Shown here: positions 1 through 4,723 of the stretch, piece by piece
How positions within the stretch are numbered: position 1 is the stretch's first letter
Layout: each line of letters opens with the position of its first letter
Origin: Clostridiales bacterium UBA3705
Lineage (GTDB): Bacteria; Bacillota_A; Clostridia; Oscillospirales; Oscillospiraceae
Assembly: GCA_002372735.1 (NCBI GenBank)
Contig: DFIE01000083.1
Location: 5,991-11,032 of the forward strand
Length of the DNA: 5,042 nt
Direction of reading: 5' to 3'
The notes under the pieces: model-generated
Database searches by the model: none
What the model was told of the DNA's origin: nothing
The model's input: the letters and a program-made list of their open reading frames with translations, nothing else
Translations under genes and position numbers: made by a program

Positions 1-94
1 TCTCGAGCCGGTCGGGGTCGTTCTTCTTGTTCTTCATGGAGTTGTAGTTTCTTTGCTTGCATTCAGAACATCTCAGAGTGATTTTAACGCGCAT
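1..94 (-). CDS. rpmG: 50S ribosomal protein L33, N-terminal part (runs off left edge)
   Basis: Structural protein of the large ribosomal subunit. The reverse strand from ATG at 94-92 reads 31 codons to the window edge, beginning [17 protein letters not shown] and containing [11 protein letters not shown], the standard L33 N-terminal half. The C9-x-x-C12 pair marks the C+ zinc-binding form; the second CxxC pair would lie beyond the edge. The start is fixed by a perfect AAGGAGGT Shine-Dalgarno (108-101) six bases upstream. In Firmicutes this gene usually heads an operon with secE and nusG, but that part is outside the window and is inference only. It has a very strong promoter (215-243) and a structured leader. 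Identification is firm despite the truncation. Confidence 0.95.
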   Translation of the reverse strand, partial: MRVKITLRCSECKQRNYNSMKNKKNDPDRLE

Positions 95-208
95 TACGGC
101 ACCTCCTTATATTGCCTCCCTGTATCACCGCGGCGAGTCAGATTTCATGGGAGAAGCTCCCATCCGCGGCTGAAAAGGCGCACAAAAAAATAGCCCCTTT
201 TCACAGGT
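95..208 (-). promoter_or_regulatory. Structured 5' leader of rpmG
   Basis: Untranslated RNA of about 115 bases between the predicted transcription start (about 208) and the rpmG ATG. Read on the minus strand, it can form three elements. First is an 8-bp helix TGAAAAGG (203-196) with CCTTTTCA (178-171), whose loop holds a run of seven T. Second is a 7-bp hairpin ATGGGAG/CTCCCAT (163-157 with 153-147, 3-base loop) enclosed by a CCGCGG/CCGCGG helix (169-164 with 133-128). Third is a weak 4-bp GGCA/TGCC pairing (116-113 with 101-98) that would enclose the Shine-Dalgarno. I do not recognise a known riboswitch or ribosomal-protein leader. The pairings are seen directly; a regulatory role is inference. 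Confidence 0.45.
101..108 (-). promoter_or_regulatory. rpmG ribosome binding site
   Basis: On the minus strand this reads AAGGAGGT, a full match to the anti-Shine-Dalgarno core, six bases before the rpmG ATG. It is among the strongest in the window and fits a ribosomal protein gene. Confidence 0.9.
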
Positions 209-214
209 GGGGCC
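184..214 (-). terminator. Terminator-like hairpin embedded in the rpmG promoter
   Basis: On the minus strand GGCCCC (214-209) pairs with GGGGCT (197-192) as a 6-bp helix with one G-U pair and an 11-base loop. It is followed by A and seven T (190-184), the layout of an intrinsic terminator. It starts directly after the -10 box, so RNA made from the rpmG promoter itself (start about 208) lacks the left arm. Only read-through transcription from further right would form the hairpin. It may insulate rpmG from antisense read-through of the rsmE operon across ruvX; that role is inference. Confidence 0.4.
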
Positions 215-243
215 ATTATATCACAGTGCAAGGCCGAAGTCAA
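215..243 (-). promoter_or_regulatory. Strong housekeeping promoter of rpmG
   Basis: On the minus strand a -35 box TTGACT (243-238), a 17-base spacer (237-221) and a perfect -10 box TATAAT (220-215), preceded by TGA, an extended -10 motif. A-rich tracts lie just upstream of the -35 on this strand (252-246 and 262-257), as in UP elements of ribosomal promoters. Predicted start about 208. Confidence 0.88.
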
Positions 244-245
244 CG

Positions 246-282
246 TTTTTTTCCGATTTTTTCCGGGAAAATCAAGGTTTTT
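246..282. promoter_or_regulatory. Phased A/T tracts between divergent promoters
   Basis: Four short A or T runs are centred at about 249 (T7), 259.5 (T6), 269.5 (A4) and 280 (T5), a spacing of close to one helical turn. The first two belong to a direct repeat of TTTTTTCCG (247-255 and 257-265). The segment fills the gap between the back-to-back -35 boxes of rpmG and ruvX. Such phasing typically bends DNA, and A-tracts at this place can bind the RNA polymerase alpha C-terminal domain. The spacing is seen; bending and UP-element function are inferred. Confidence 0.55.
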
Positions 283-284
283 CA

Positions 285-313
285 TTGACTTTCCGGCCCC
301 GGCAGAGTACCAT
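285..313 (+). promoter_or_regulatory. Promoter of ruvX
   Basis: TTGACT at 285-290 and TACCAT at 308-313 with a 17-base spacer. The -35 matches consensus at five of six positions and the -10 at four of six. Predicted start about 320, giving a short leader to the ATG at 347. It is weaker than the opposing rpmG promoter because of its -10. Confidence 0.7.
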
Positions 314-346
314 AGTCTGCAGACTGAGAAAGCGGAGGAAAACACC

Positions 347-775
347 ATGCGTGTGATGGCAATTGATTACGGCGACGCCCGCACCGGAGTGGCCATTTCA
401 GATCTCACCGGCTCCATCGTGGGCTTTACCACGGTGATCCACAGCCGAAACCGAGACAAGACGATCCAGGCGCTGTGCGCGCTGCTGCCGGAGCACCGGC
501 CCGACATCCTGGTGATGGGCTTTCCCCGGAATATGGACGGCAGCGAGGGGCCCAGGGCTGCCCTGTACCGGGAGTTTGCCGCCTGCCTGGAGCAGGCCGC
601 CGGTATGCCGGTGGCACTTTGGGACGAGCGGCGGACCACCGTGGAGGCCCACATCATTCTCTCCGCCACGGGATACCACGGCAAAAAGCGGAAAAACACC
701 GTGGACGCCGTGGCCGCCAGCCTGATTCTGGAGGGATATCTGGGCTGGCTGAAAAACCATCCTCCCCTTGCATAA
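347..775 (+). CDS. ruvX: RuvX/YqgF family putative Holliday junction resolvase / pre-16S rRNA nuclease
   Basis: A cytoplasmic RNase H-fold protein of 142 residues, the usual family length. The family was first proposed to be a Holliday junction resolvase and was later linked to maturation of the 16S rRNA 5' end (YqgF in E. coli), so the exact substrate is open. Visible motifs are the first beta-strand with acidic D7 (AIDYGDARTGVAISD, 5-19), GFPRNMDGSEG (58-68), WDERRTTVEA (92-101) and the C-terminal VDAVAASLILEGYL (119-132) with D120. The acidic residues D7, E94 and D120 fit the metal-binding catalytic set. The start at 347 is chosen because GGAGG (334-338) lies eight bases upstream; the in-frame ATG at 356 would cut into strand 1. 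It appears to be a single-gene unit between its promoter and the terminator at 804-835, whereas in many Firmicutes it sits in an alaS-linked operon. Confidence 0.93.
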   Translation: MRVMAIDYGDARTGVAISDLTGSIVGFTTVIHSRNRDKTIQALCALLPEHRPDILVMGFPRNMDGSEGPRAALYREFAACLEQAAGMPVALWDERRTTVEAHIILSATGYHGKKRKNTVDAVAASLILEGYLGWLKNHPPLA

Positions 776-803
776 TTCCAAACTGCAGATTGCATTCCGG
801 TAT

Positions 804-837
804 AAGACGGCGCACCCGGCAGGGCGCGCCGTCTTTT
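804..837. terminator. Shared terminator of convergent ruvX and rsmE
   Basis: A perfect 10-bp inverted repeat, AAGACGGCGC (804-813) with GCGCCGTCTT (826-835), has a 12-base centre that can add a CCC/GGG pairing (815-817 with 822-824). On the plus strand the 3' arm runs into TTTT (834-837), giving a good intrinsic terminator for ruvX. On the minus strand the tail is only TTATA, so it should be weaker for rsmE. The rsmE stop codon (838-836) abuts the stem. Confidence 0.85.
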
Positions 838-1555
838 AAAACTCCCCCACGGCGTACATCAAGGCGGACAGGGCGCACAGGGGCGCGGTCTCGCAGCGCA
901 GGATCCGACTGCCCAGGGTGCAGATCCGGATGCCCAGGCCCTCGGCCAGTTCCACCTCACGGGGGTCAAACCCGCCCTCGGGCCCGGTGATCAGGGCCGC
1001 GGTCTGAAAGGGGCCTGCGCCGATGGCCGCGGAAAAGGTGCGGGCGTGTTCGTTTTCGTAAAACAGCACCGGCAGCTCCGCCCCCGCTGCCTCGGCCAGG
1101 GCGGCACGGCAGCTGTCCAGGGCCCGGACCACGGGGATTCTCCCCCGGCGGGACTGCTCGGCGGCGGAGGCGGCAATCTTCTGCCAGCGCTCCAGCTTCT
1201 TTTCCAGGCTCTTCCCGTCCGGCCTGGAGACGCAGCGCTCGGTGGGAAAGGCTACAATCTCCGCCGCGCCAAGCTCGGTGGCCTTTTGGATGACGTGCTC
1301 CAGCTTGTCCGCCTTGGCCAGGGCCATATAGACCGTGACGGCCACGGCGGGCTCCCCTGCCCCGGTTCTGGACGGGCCGGCCAGCAGAAGGCCGTCCGGC
1401 TGCAGAACGCAGTCGCACTCCATGCCCCGGCCGTCGCACAGGGTCAGGCTCTCCCCCGGCCGCAGCCGGAGCACCTTGGCGTGGGCCGCGTTCTCCCCAG
1501 TGAGGGCGGTGGTGCTGCCGGGCTGTGGCAGCGCAGTTACAAAAAATCTCGGCAT
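836..1555 (-). CDS. rsmE: 16S rRNA (uracil-1498-N3)-methyltransferase
   Basis: Methylates N3 of U1498 in 16S rRNA of the 30S subunit using S-adenosylmethionine. The 239-residue length and the order of motifs fit the family: an N-terminal PUA-like RNA-binding part starting MPRFFV, then a SPOUT (trefoil-knot) domain. SPOUT motifs seen are KADKLEHVIQKATELGA (81-97), PTERCVSR (104-111), EQSRR (133-137), ITGPEGGF (189-196), which forms part of the SAM-binding knot, and LGSRILRCETAPLCALS (214-230). It is the second gene of a minus-strand pair. Its ATG is separated by one base from the TAA of the upstream rhomboid-like gene, and its AGGGG ribosome binding site lies inside that gene's last codons, which suggests coupled translation. 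In many Firmicutes the partner is prmA; here it is a membrane protein. Identification is firm. Confidence 0.95.
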   Translation of the reverse strand: MPRFFVTALPQPGSTTALTGENAAHAKVLRLRPGESLTLCDGRGMECDCVLQPDGLLLAGPSRTGAGEPAVAVTVYMALAKADKLEHVIQKATELGAAEIVAFPTERCVSRPDGKSLEKKLERWQKIAASAAEQSRRGRIPVVRALDSCRAALAEAAGAELPVLFYENEHARTFSAAIGAGPFQTAALITGPEGGFDPREVELAEGLGIRICTLGSRILRCETAPLCALSALMYAVGEF

Positions 1556-1556
1556 A

Positions 1557-2441
1557 TTATTCCCCTATGTTTGTAATATGGGCGTGGTTGTTGATATGAT
1601 CCTGGCAGTAGCAGCGATAACCGGTGCACTTGGAGCAGTAGCGGAACTCCAGGTTGGGATATTCCGCATCCGTCCGGCCGCAGACCGTGCAGCGGAAGCG
1701 ATAGTTACCCGTCTGTCTGACATGGTTGGGCTTGATGACGGTTTTGAACTGTCTCTTCTTGGGGTGGAAGCGGAGAAAATCCGGCAGTACGTTCACAAAG
1801 CTCCGCCCAAAGAAGAGGAAGTAGTTCCCCAGCGGCACCAGCACCAGCAGCCAGCCCAGATACAGTACGCCGGTATGGGTCAGGTAGTAGATCATGGTAA
1901 ATATGCCGTTGACCAGACGGTACAGGGTCGCGCCCAGATCAATCCAGGCCAGCCATTTCATTTTAACCGGCAGAACAAACCAGATCCGGATCTGCTGCTC
2001 CGGGATGACGGTGGCCGCCGCCAGAAAGAGGCTGAGATTCAAATCATCCACCGTGGCCTCGCTGCCCAGGAGCAGGCCGGAGAGATCCAGAAGCAGGATA
2101 CCGCTGAGATAAAACAGGTTGAACTTTAATGTGCCCCAATACTGCTCCAGAATCTGGCCGCACCAGATGTAAAACACCAGGCCCAGCAGACCCAGGAAGG
2201 GTATGGAGCCCACCAAAAACGTCAGCGGATAGGTAAACAGCCGCCACACCTGGCCGTGGAGAATCGAATCCCGGTCGAACACCAGCAGCTGAGTGATATA
2301 CGGATCCTTCACATTCAGCAGATGCAGCACATACACCGCCACACAGCCAATGGCGATGTATAGCATCAGATTATGAATGCCCTTGTCCCGGTTGCGGAAA
2401 AAGAAGCGGTTGATTTGATTTTTCAGAGGGGTCTTTGCCAT
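1557..2441 (-). CDS. Rhomboid-like membrane protein with C-terminal Cys/His (zinc-ribbon-like) tail, probably not a protease
   Basis: A 294-residue polytopic membrane protein. After a basic N-terminus there is a membrane helix (about 24-43), then the loop motif VWRLFTYPLTF (65-75), the WR signature of rhomboids and derlins. Further hydrophobic segments lie at about 82-98, 107-126, 134-147, 153-169 and 180-211; GQILEQYWG (95-103) also fits rhomboid helix 2. Where active rhomboids carry GxSG, this protein has NLSL (135-138), and the helix-6 catalytic His position appears to be Tyr194. I therefore infer a pseudoprotease or chaperone-like role. The tail has C251, C254, C269, C272, C277, C279, H282, H286 and H288, enough ligands for one or two zinc ions. 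ATG at 2441 is chosen because GGAAG (2454-2450) sits eight bases upstream; GTG at 2450 would overlap that site and add three residues. Cotranscribed with rsmE. Exact function unknown. Confidence 0.8.
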   Translation of the reverse strand: MAKTPLKNQINRFFFRNRDKGIHNLMLYIAIGCVAVYVLHLLNVKDPYITQLLVFDRDSILHGQVWRLFTYPLTFLVGSIPFLGLLGLVFYIWCGQILEQYWGTLKFNLFYLSGILLLDLSGLLLGSEATVDDLNLSLFLAAATVIPEQQIRIWFVLPVKMKWLAWIDLGATLYRLVNGIFTMIYYLTHTGVLYLGWLLVLVPLGNYFLFFGRSFVNVLPDFLRFHPKKRQFKTVIKPNHVRQTGNYRFRCTVCGRTDAEYPNLEFRYCSKCTGYRCYCQDHINNHAHITNIGE

Positions 2442-2470
2442 TTTGATCACTTCCGGTACAGATTGCTTCC

Positions 2471-2499
2471 AGTATAGCCCATTGCCACGGATTTTTCAA
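2471..2499 (-). promoter_or_regulatory. Promoter of the rhomboid-like gene and rsmE
   Basis: On the minus strand TTGAAA (2499-2494), a 17-base spacer (2493-2477) and TATACT (2476-2471); each box matches consensus at five of six positions. Predicted start about 2464, leaving a leader of about 23 bases before the ATG at 2441. No second promoter is evident before rsmE. Confidence 0.8.
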
Positions 2500-2561
2500 G
2501 GAAGAAACTGTAAACAATTGGCACATTCCACCGCCGGGGCGGAAATTATTCCCTTGGGCGG

Positions 2562-2590
2562 TTGCAAAACGGGGGATTTTCTGCTATCAT
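2562..2590 (+). promoter_or_regulatory. Promoter of ahcY
   Basis: TTGCAA (2562-2567), a 17-base spacer and TATCAT (2585-2590), preceded by TGC, an extended -10 motif. The start is predicted near 2597, only about 22 bases before the ATG, so there is no room for a SAM or SAH riboswitch. It diverges from the promoter at 2471-2499. Confidence 0.75.
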
Positions 2591-2618
2591 AGGCAAAACA
2601 ACCCACAGGAGGCTGCAA

Positions 2619-3863
2619 ATGAGTATTGTAAAGGATCCGTCCCTGGCCGAATACGGCCGGATGAAGATCGACTGGGTAAAGGACTTTATGCCTGCCCTGG
2701 GGGCAATCCGCGCCCGGATGGAGCAGGAAAAGCCCTTTGCCGGAATGAAAATCACCATGTCCATCCACATGGAGGCCAAAACCGCCTATCTCGCCACCTG
2801 CCTGCAGGCCGCAGGCGCAGAGGTCCACGCCACGGGGTGCAATCCCCTGTCCACCCAGGACGACGTGGCCGCAGGTCTGGCCAGCCTGGGCGTGCAGACC
2901 TACGCCGTACACGGGGTGGACCAGCAGGAGTACACCCGGCTGCTGGCCGCTGCCCTGGATTGCCACCCGGATCTGATGATTGACGACGGCGGCGACCTGG
3001 TGGAGCTGCTCACCGGGGAATATGCACACCTGGCCGACCGGCTGATCGGCGGCGCAGAGGAGACCACCACCGGGGTGCACCGGCTCCACGCCAGGGCCCG
3101 GGCCGGGCGGCTGCCCTTCCCCATGATGAATGTGAACGACGCCAAGTGCAAGCACTACTACGACAACAAGTACGGCACCGGCCAGAGCGTTTGGGACGCC
3201 ATTATGCACACCACCAATCTGCTGGTAGCGGGCAAGACCGTGGTGGTGGCCGGCTACGGCTACTGCGGCCGGGGTGTGGCCATGCGGGCCAAGGGTATGG
3301 GCGCCAATGTGATCGTCACCGAGATTGACCCCATCAAGGCCCTGGAGGCCTCTATGGAGGGTATGCGGGTGATGCCCATGGATCAGGCCGCCCCCCTGGG
3401 CGATCTGTTTGTCACCACCACCGGCTGCCGGGACGTGATTGTGGCCCGGCACTTTGCGGTGATGAAGGACAACGCCTTTTTGGCCAACGCAGGCCACTTC
3501 AACGTAGAGGTGAACGGAGAGGAGCTGGCAGCCATGGCTGTGCGGGTCTATCCCCGGCGGGCCGAGATTGTGGGCTATGAGCTGGCGGACGGCAGAACCC
3601 TGAACCTGCTGGCAGAGGGCAGGCTGGTAAACCTGGCCTCCGGCAACGGCCACCCGGCGGAGATTATGGACATGAGCTTTTCCATCCAGGCCCTGGCGCT
3701 GGAATACCTGAAAAACCACGGTGCCGCCATGGAAAAGCGGGTCTACGAGGTGCCCCGGGAGATTGACGACACCGTCTCCGCCCTGAAGCTGCAGGGCATC
3801 GGCATGGAGATTGACCGCCTGACCCCTGCGCAGGAGGCGTATCTCTCCGGCTGGGAAGTGTAA
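2619..3863 (+). CDS. ahcY: Adenosylhomocysteinase (S-adenosylhomocysteine hydrolase), short form
   Basis: Cytoplasmic NAD-dependent enzyme that splits S-adenosylhomocysteine, the inhibitory by-product of SAM methylations, into homocysteine and adenosine. Its 414 residues match the short archaeal/Thermotoga-type branch rather than the longer eukaryotic form. Visible family segments: SIHMEAKTAYL (48-58, H50), DDGGDLVELL (122-131, D123), EETTTGVHRL (147-156, E148), NVNDAKCKHYYDNKYGTGQS (171-190, K178 and D182), the NAD-binding GYGYCGRG (212-219) with E235 at the end of the next strand, NAGHF (290-294) and NGHP (343-346). Thr187 replaces the Cys of the long form, as in archaeal relatives, and the tail ends YLSGWEV without the KxxxYRY-type extension. 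Start 2619 is set by AGGAGG (2607-2612) six bases upstream; an upstream in-frame TTG at 2562 lies in the promoter. Some archaeal relatives prefer S-inosylhomocysteine, so substrate range is open. Monocistronic by context. Confidence 0.95.
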   Translation: MSIVKDPSLAEYGRMKIDWVKDFMPALGAIRARMEQEKPFAGMKITMSIHMEAKTAYLATCLQAAGAEVHATGCNPLSTQDDVAAGLASLGVQTYAVHGVDQQEYTRLLAAALDCHPDLMIDDGGDLVELLTGEYAHLADRLIGGAEETTTGVHRLHARARAGRLPFPMMNVNDAKCKHYYDNKYGTGQSVWDAIMHTTNLLVAGKTVVVAGYGYCGRGVAMRAKGMGANVIVTEIDPIKALEASMEGMRVMPMDQAAPLGDLFVTTTGCRDVIVARHFAVMKDNAFLANAGHFNVEVNGEELAAMAVRVYPRRAEIVGYELADGRTLNLLAEGRLVNLASGNGHPAEIMDMSFSIQALALEYLKNHGAAMEKRVYEVPREIDDTVSALKLQGIGMEIDRLTPAQEAYLSGWEV

Positions 3864-3912
3864 CGCCGCATTTTCCACAAAAATTCATACCTGTTTTTGG
3901 TGAAATTATTTC

Positions 3913-3941
3913 TGTACATCCGCTGCAAGCTATGGTAAAAT
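3913..3941 (+). promoter_or_regulatory. Promoter of deoC-tpiA
   Basis: TGTACA (3913-3918), a 17-base spacer and TAAAAT (3936-3941), preceded by TGG, an extended -10 motif. The -35 is weaker (four of six). Predicted start about 3948. The 129 bases between ahcY and deoC hold this promoter plus only a weak, AT-rich hairpin (3876-3883 with 3894-3902, one bulge) without a T run, so no clear ahcY terminator is seen. Confidence 0.65.
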
Positions 3942-3945
3942 AAAC

Positions 3946-3965
3946 TTGGATTGGTATGTATCCAA
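3946..3965 (+). repeat. Inverted repeat at the deoC transcription start
   Basis: TTGGAT (3946-3951) and ATCCAA (3960-3965) are perfect inverted 6-mers separated by eight bases, placed at the predicted start point just after the -10 box. This could be a repressor operator or a 5'-terminal RNA hairpin. No regulator gene is present in the window to pair it with. Confidence 0.4.
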
Positions 3966-3992
3966 CCATTTCGTCAGAAAGGATGAATGAAT

Positions 3993-4679
3993 ATGCAACA
4001 TTTTACCCCTGCCACTATGGCAAAATACATTGACCACACCCTGCTGAAGCCCGAGGCCTCCCTGGAGGATATCCGCCGGGTCTGCGACGAGGCCAAGGAG
4101 TTCCACACCGCCTCTGTGTGCGTCAACCCCAGCTATATCCGTTTTGTCGCCCAGCAGCTGGAGGGCACCGACGTGACCCCCTGCTGCGTGATCGGCTTCC
4201 CTCTGGGCGCCACCACCCCTGAGGTCAAGGCCTTTGAGGCTGCCAACGCCGTGGAAAACGGCGCCCGTGAGGTAGATATGGTCATCAACGTGGGGGCCAT
4301 CAAGTCCGGCGATTGGGCGCTGGTCCAAAGAGACATCGAAGCCGTGGTCAACGCCGTAAAGGGCAAGGCCCTGGTCAAGGTGATCCTGGAAACCTGCCTG
4401 CTGAACCACGAAGAAAAGGTCAAGGCCTGCCTGGCTGCCAAGGCCGCCGGGGCCGACTTTGTGAAGACCTCCACCGGCTTCTCCACCGGCGGCGCCACAG
4501 TAGAGGACGTGCGTCTGATGCGGGAGACCGTGGGCCCCGAGATGGGTGTGAAGGCCTCCGGCGGCGTGCGCACCTATGCCGACGCCGTGGCCATGATTGA
4601 GGCCGGCGCAAACCGCCTGGGCGCCTCCTCCGGCAAGAAGATCTGCACCGGCGCCCCCAGCGACGGCACCGGCTACTGA
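3993..4679 (+). CDS. deoC: Deoxyribose-phosphate aldolase
   Basis: Class I aldolase of nucleoside salvage. It cleaves 2-deoxyribose-5-phosphate to acetaldehyde and glyceraldehyde-3-phosphate in the cytoplasm. The 228-residue TIM barrel shows [10 protein letters not shown] (11-20), CVNP (43-46), [18 protein letters not shown] (66-83), [10 protein letters not shown] (93-102, with the conserved Asp95), KVILETCLL (129-137), FVKTSTGFS (156-164) with the Schiff-base Lys158, KASGGVR (187-193) with the second active-site Lys187, and a phosphate-binding LGASSG (209-214). The start is uncertain by two codons: AAAGGA (3978-3983) is nine bases from ATG 3993 but only three from ATG 3987, so 3993 is preferred and 3987 (230 residues) is the alternative. 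The C-terminus ([12 protein letters not shown]) is a short lineage-specific tail. It is followed after 44 bases by tpiA with no visible promoter or terminator between, so the two are probably cotranscribed. Confidence 0.95.
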   Translation: MQHFTPATMAKYIDHTLLKPEASLEDIRRVCDEAKEFHTASVCVNPSYIRFVAQQLEGTDVTPCCVIGFPLGATTPEVKAFEAANAVENGAREVDMVINVGAIKSGDWALVQRDIEAVVNAVKGKALVKVILETCLLNHEEKVKACLAAKAAGADFVKTSTGFSTGGATVEDVRLMRETVGPEMGVKASGGVRTYADAVAMIEAGANRLGASSGKKICTGAPSDGTGY

Positions 4680-4685
4680 TTTGTC

Positions 4686-4701
4686 ATCCCAATATCCCAA
4701 T
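4686..4701 (+). repeat. 8-bp perfect tandem duplication in the deoC-tpiA gap
   Basis: ATCCCAAT occurs twice in direct succession (4686-4693 and 4694-4701). It lies in the 44-base intergenic gap, clear of the tpiA ribosome binding site (AGGAG, 4710-4714). Probably a replication-slippage product; no function is evident. Confidence 0.6.
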
Positions 4702-4723
4702 CAAAGAACAGGAGAAAGAACAC

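Noticed and set aside
145..348. Minus-strand open frame of 67 codons in the rpmG-ruvX gap
   Set aside because: It covers both divergent promoters and the phased tracts; there is no plausible ribosome binding site or conserved motif.
475..990. Plus-strand open frame of 171 codons overlapping ruvX and the rsmE end
   Set aside because: Out of frame with ruvX, runs through the terminator at 804-835, and has an Arg/Pro/Gly-rich composition typical of a shifted frame in GC-rich DNA.
1335..2129. Plus-strand open frame of 264 codons across rsmE and the rhomboid-like gene
   Set aside because: It spans the junction of two well-supported minus-strand genes, lacks any recognisable domain, and is Gln/Arg-rich as expected from an antisense frame.
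2531..2542. GC-rich palindrome CCGCCGGGGCGG between the divergent promoters
   Set aside because: The arms leave too few loop bases for a stable hairpin, and the sequence is what GC-rich intergenic DNA gives by chance; no operator logic is evident.
2591..2618. Possible SAM or SAH riboswitch ahead of ahcY
   Set aside because: The predicted start at about 2597 leaves only some 22 bases of leader, too short for any known riboswitch of this class.
2496..3878. Long minus-strand open frame of 460 codons opposite ahcY
   Set aside because: It mirrors the clearly coding ahcY frame; its composition (rich in G, H, V, L and Q) is typical of the antisense of a GC-rich gene, and it has no recognisable domain. 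It also covers the divergent ahcY promoter.
3876..3902. Candidate terminator after ahcY
   Set aside because: The helix is almost all A-T with a bulge and is not followed by a T run, so it does not meet the pattern of an intrinsic terminator.
3930..4700. Minus-strand open frame of 256 codons opposite deoC
   Set aside because: Antisense shadow of deoC, with Gly/His/Ala-rich low-information sequence and no family motifs.
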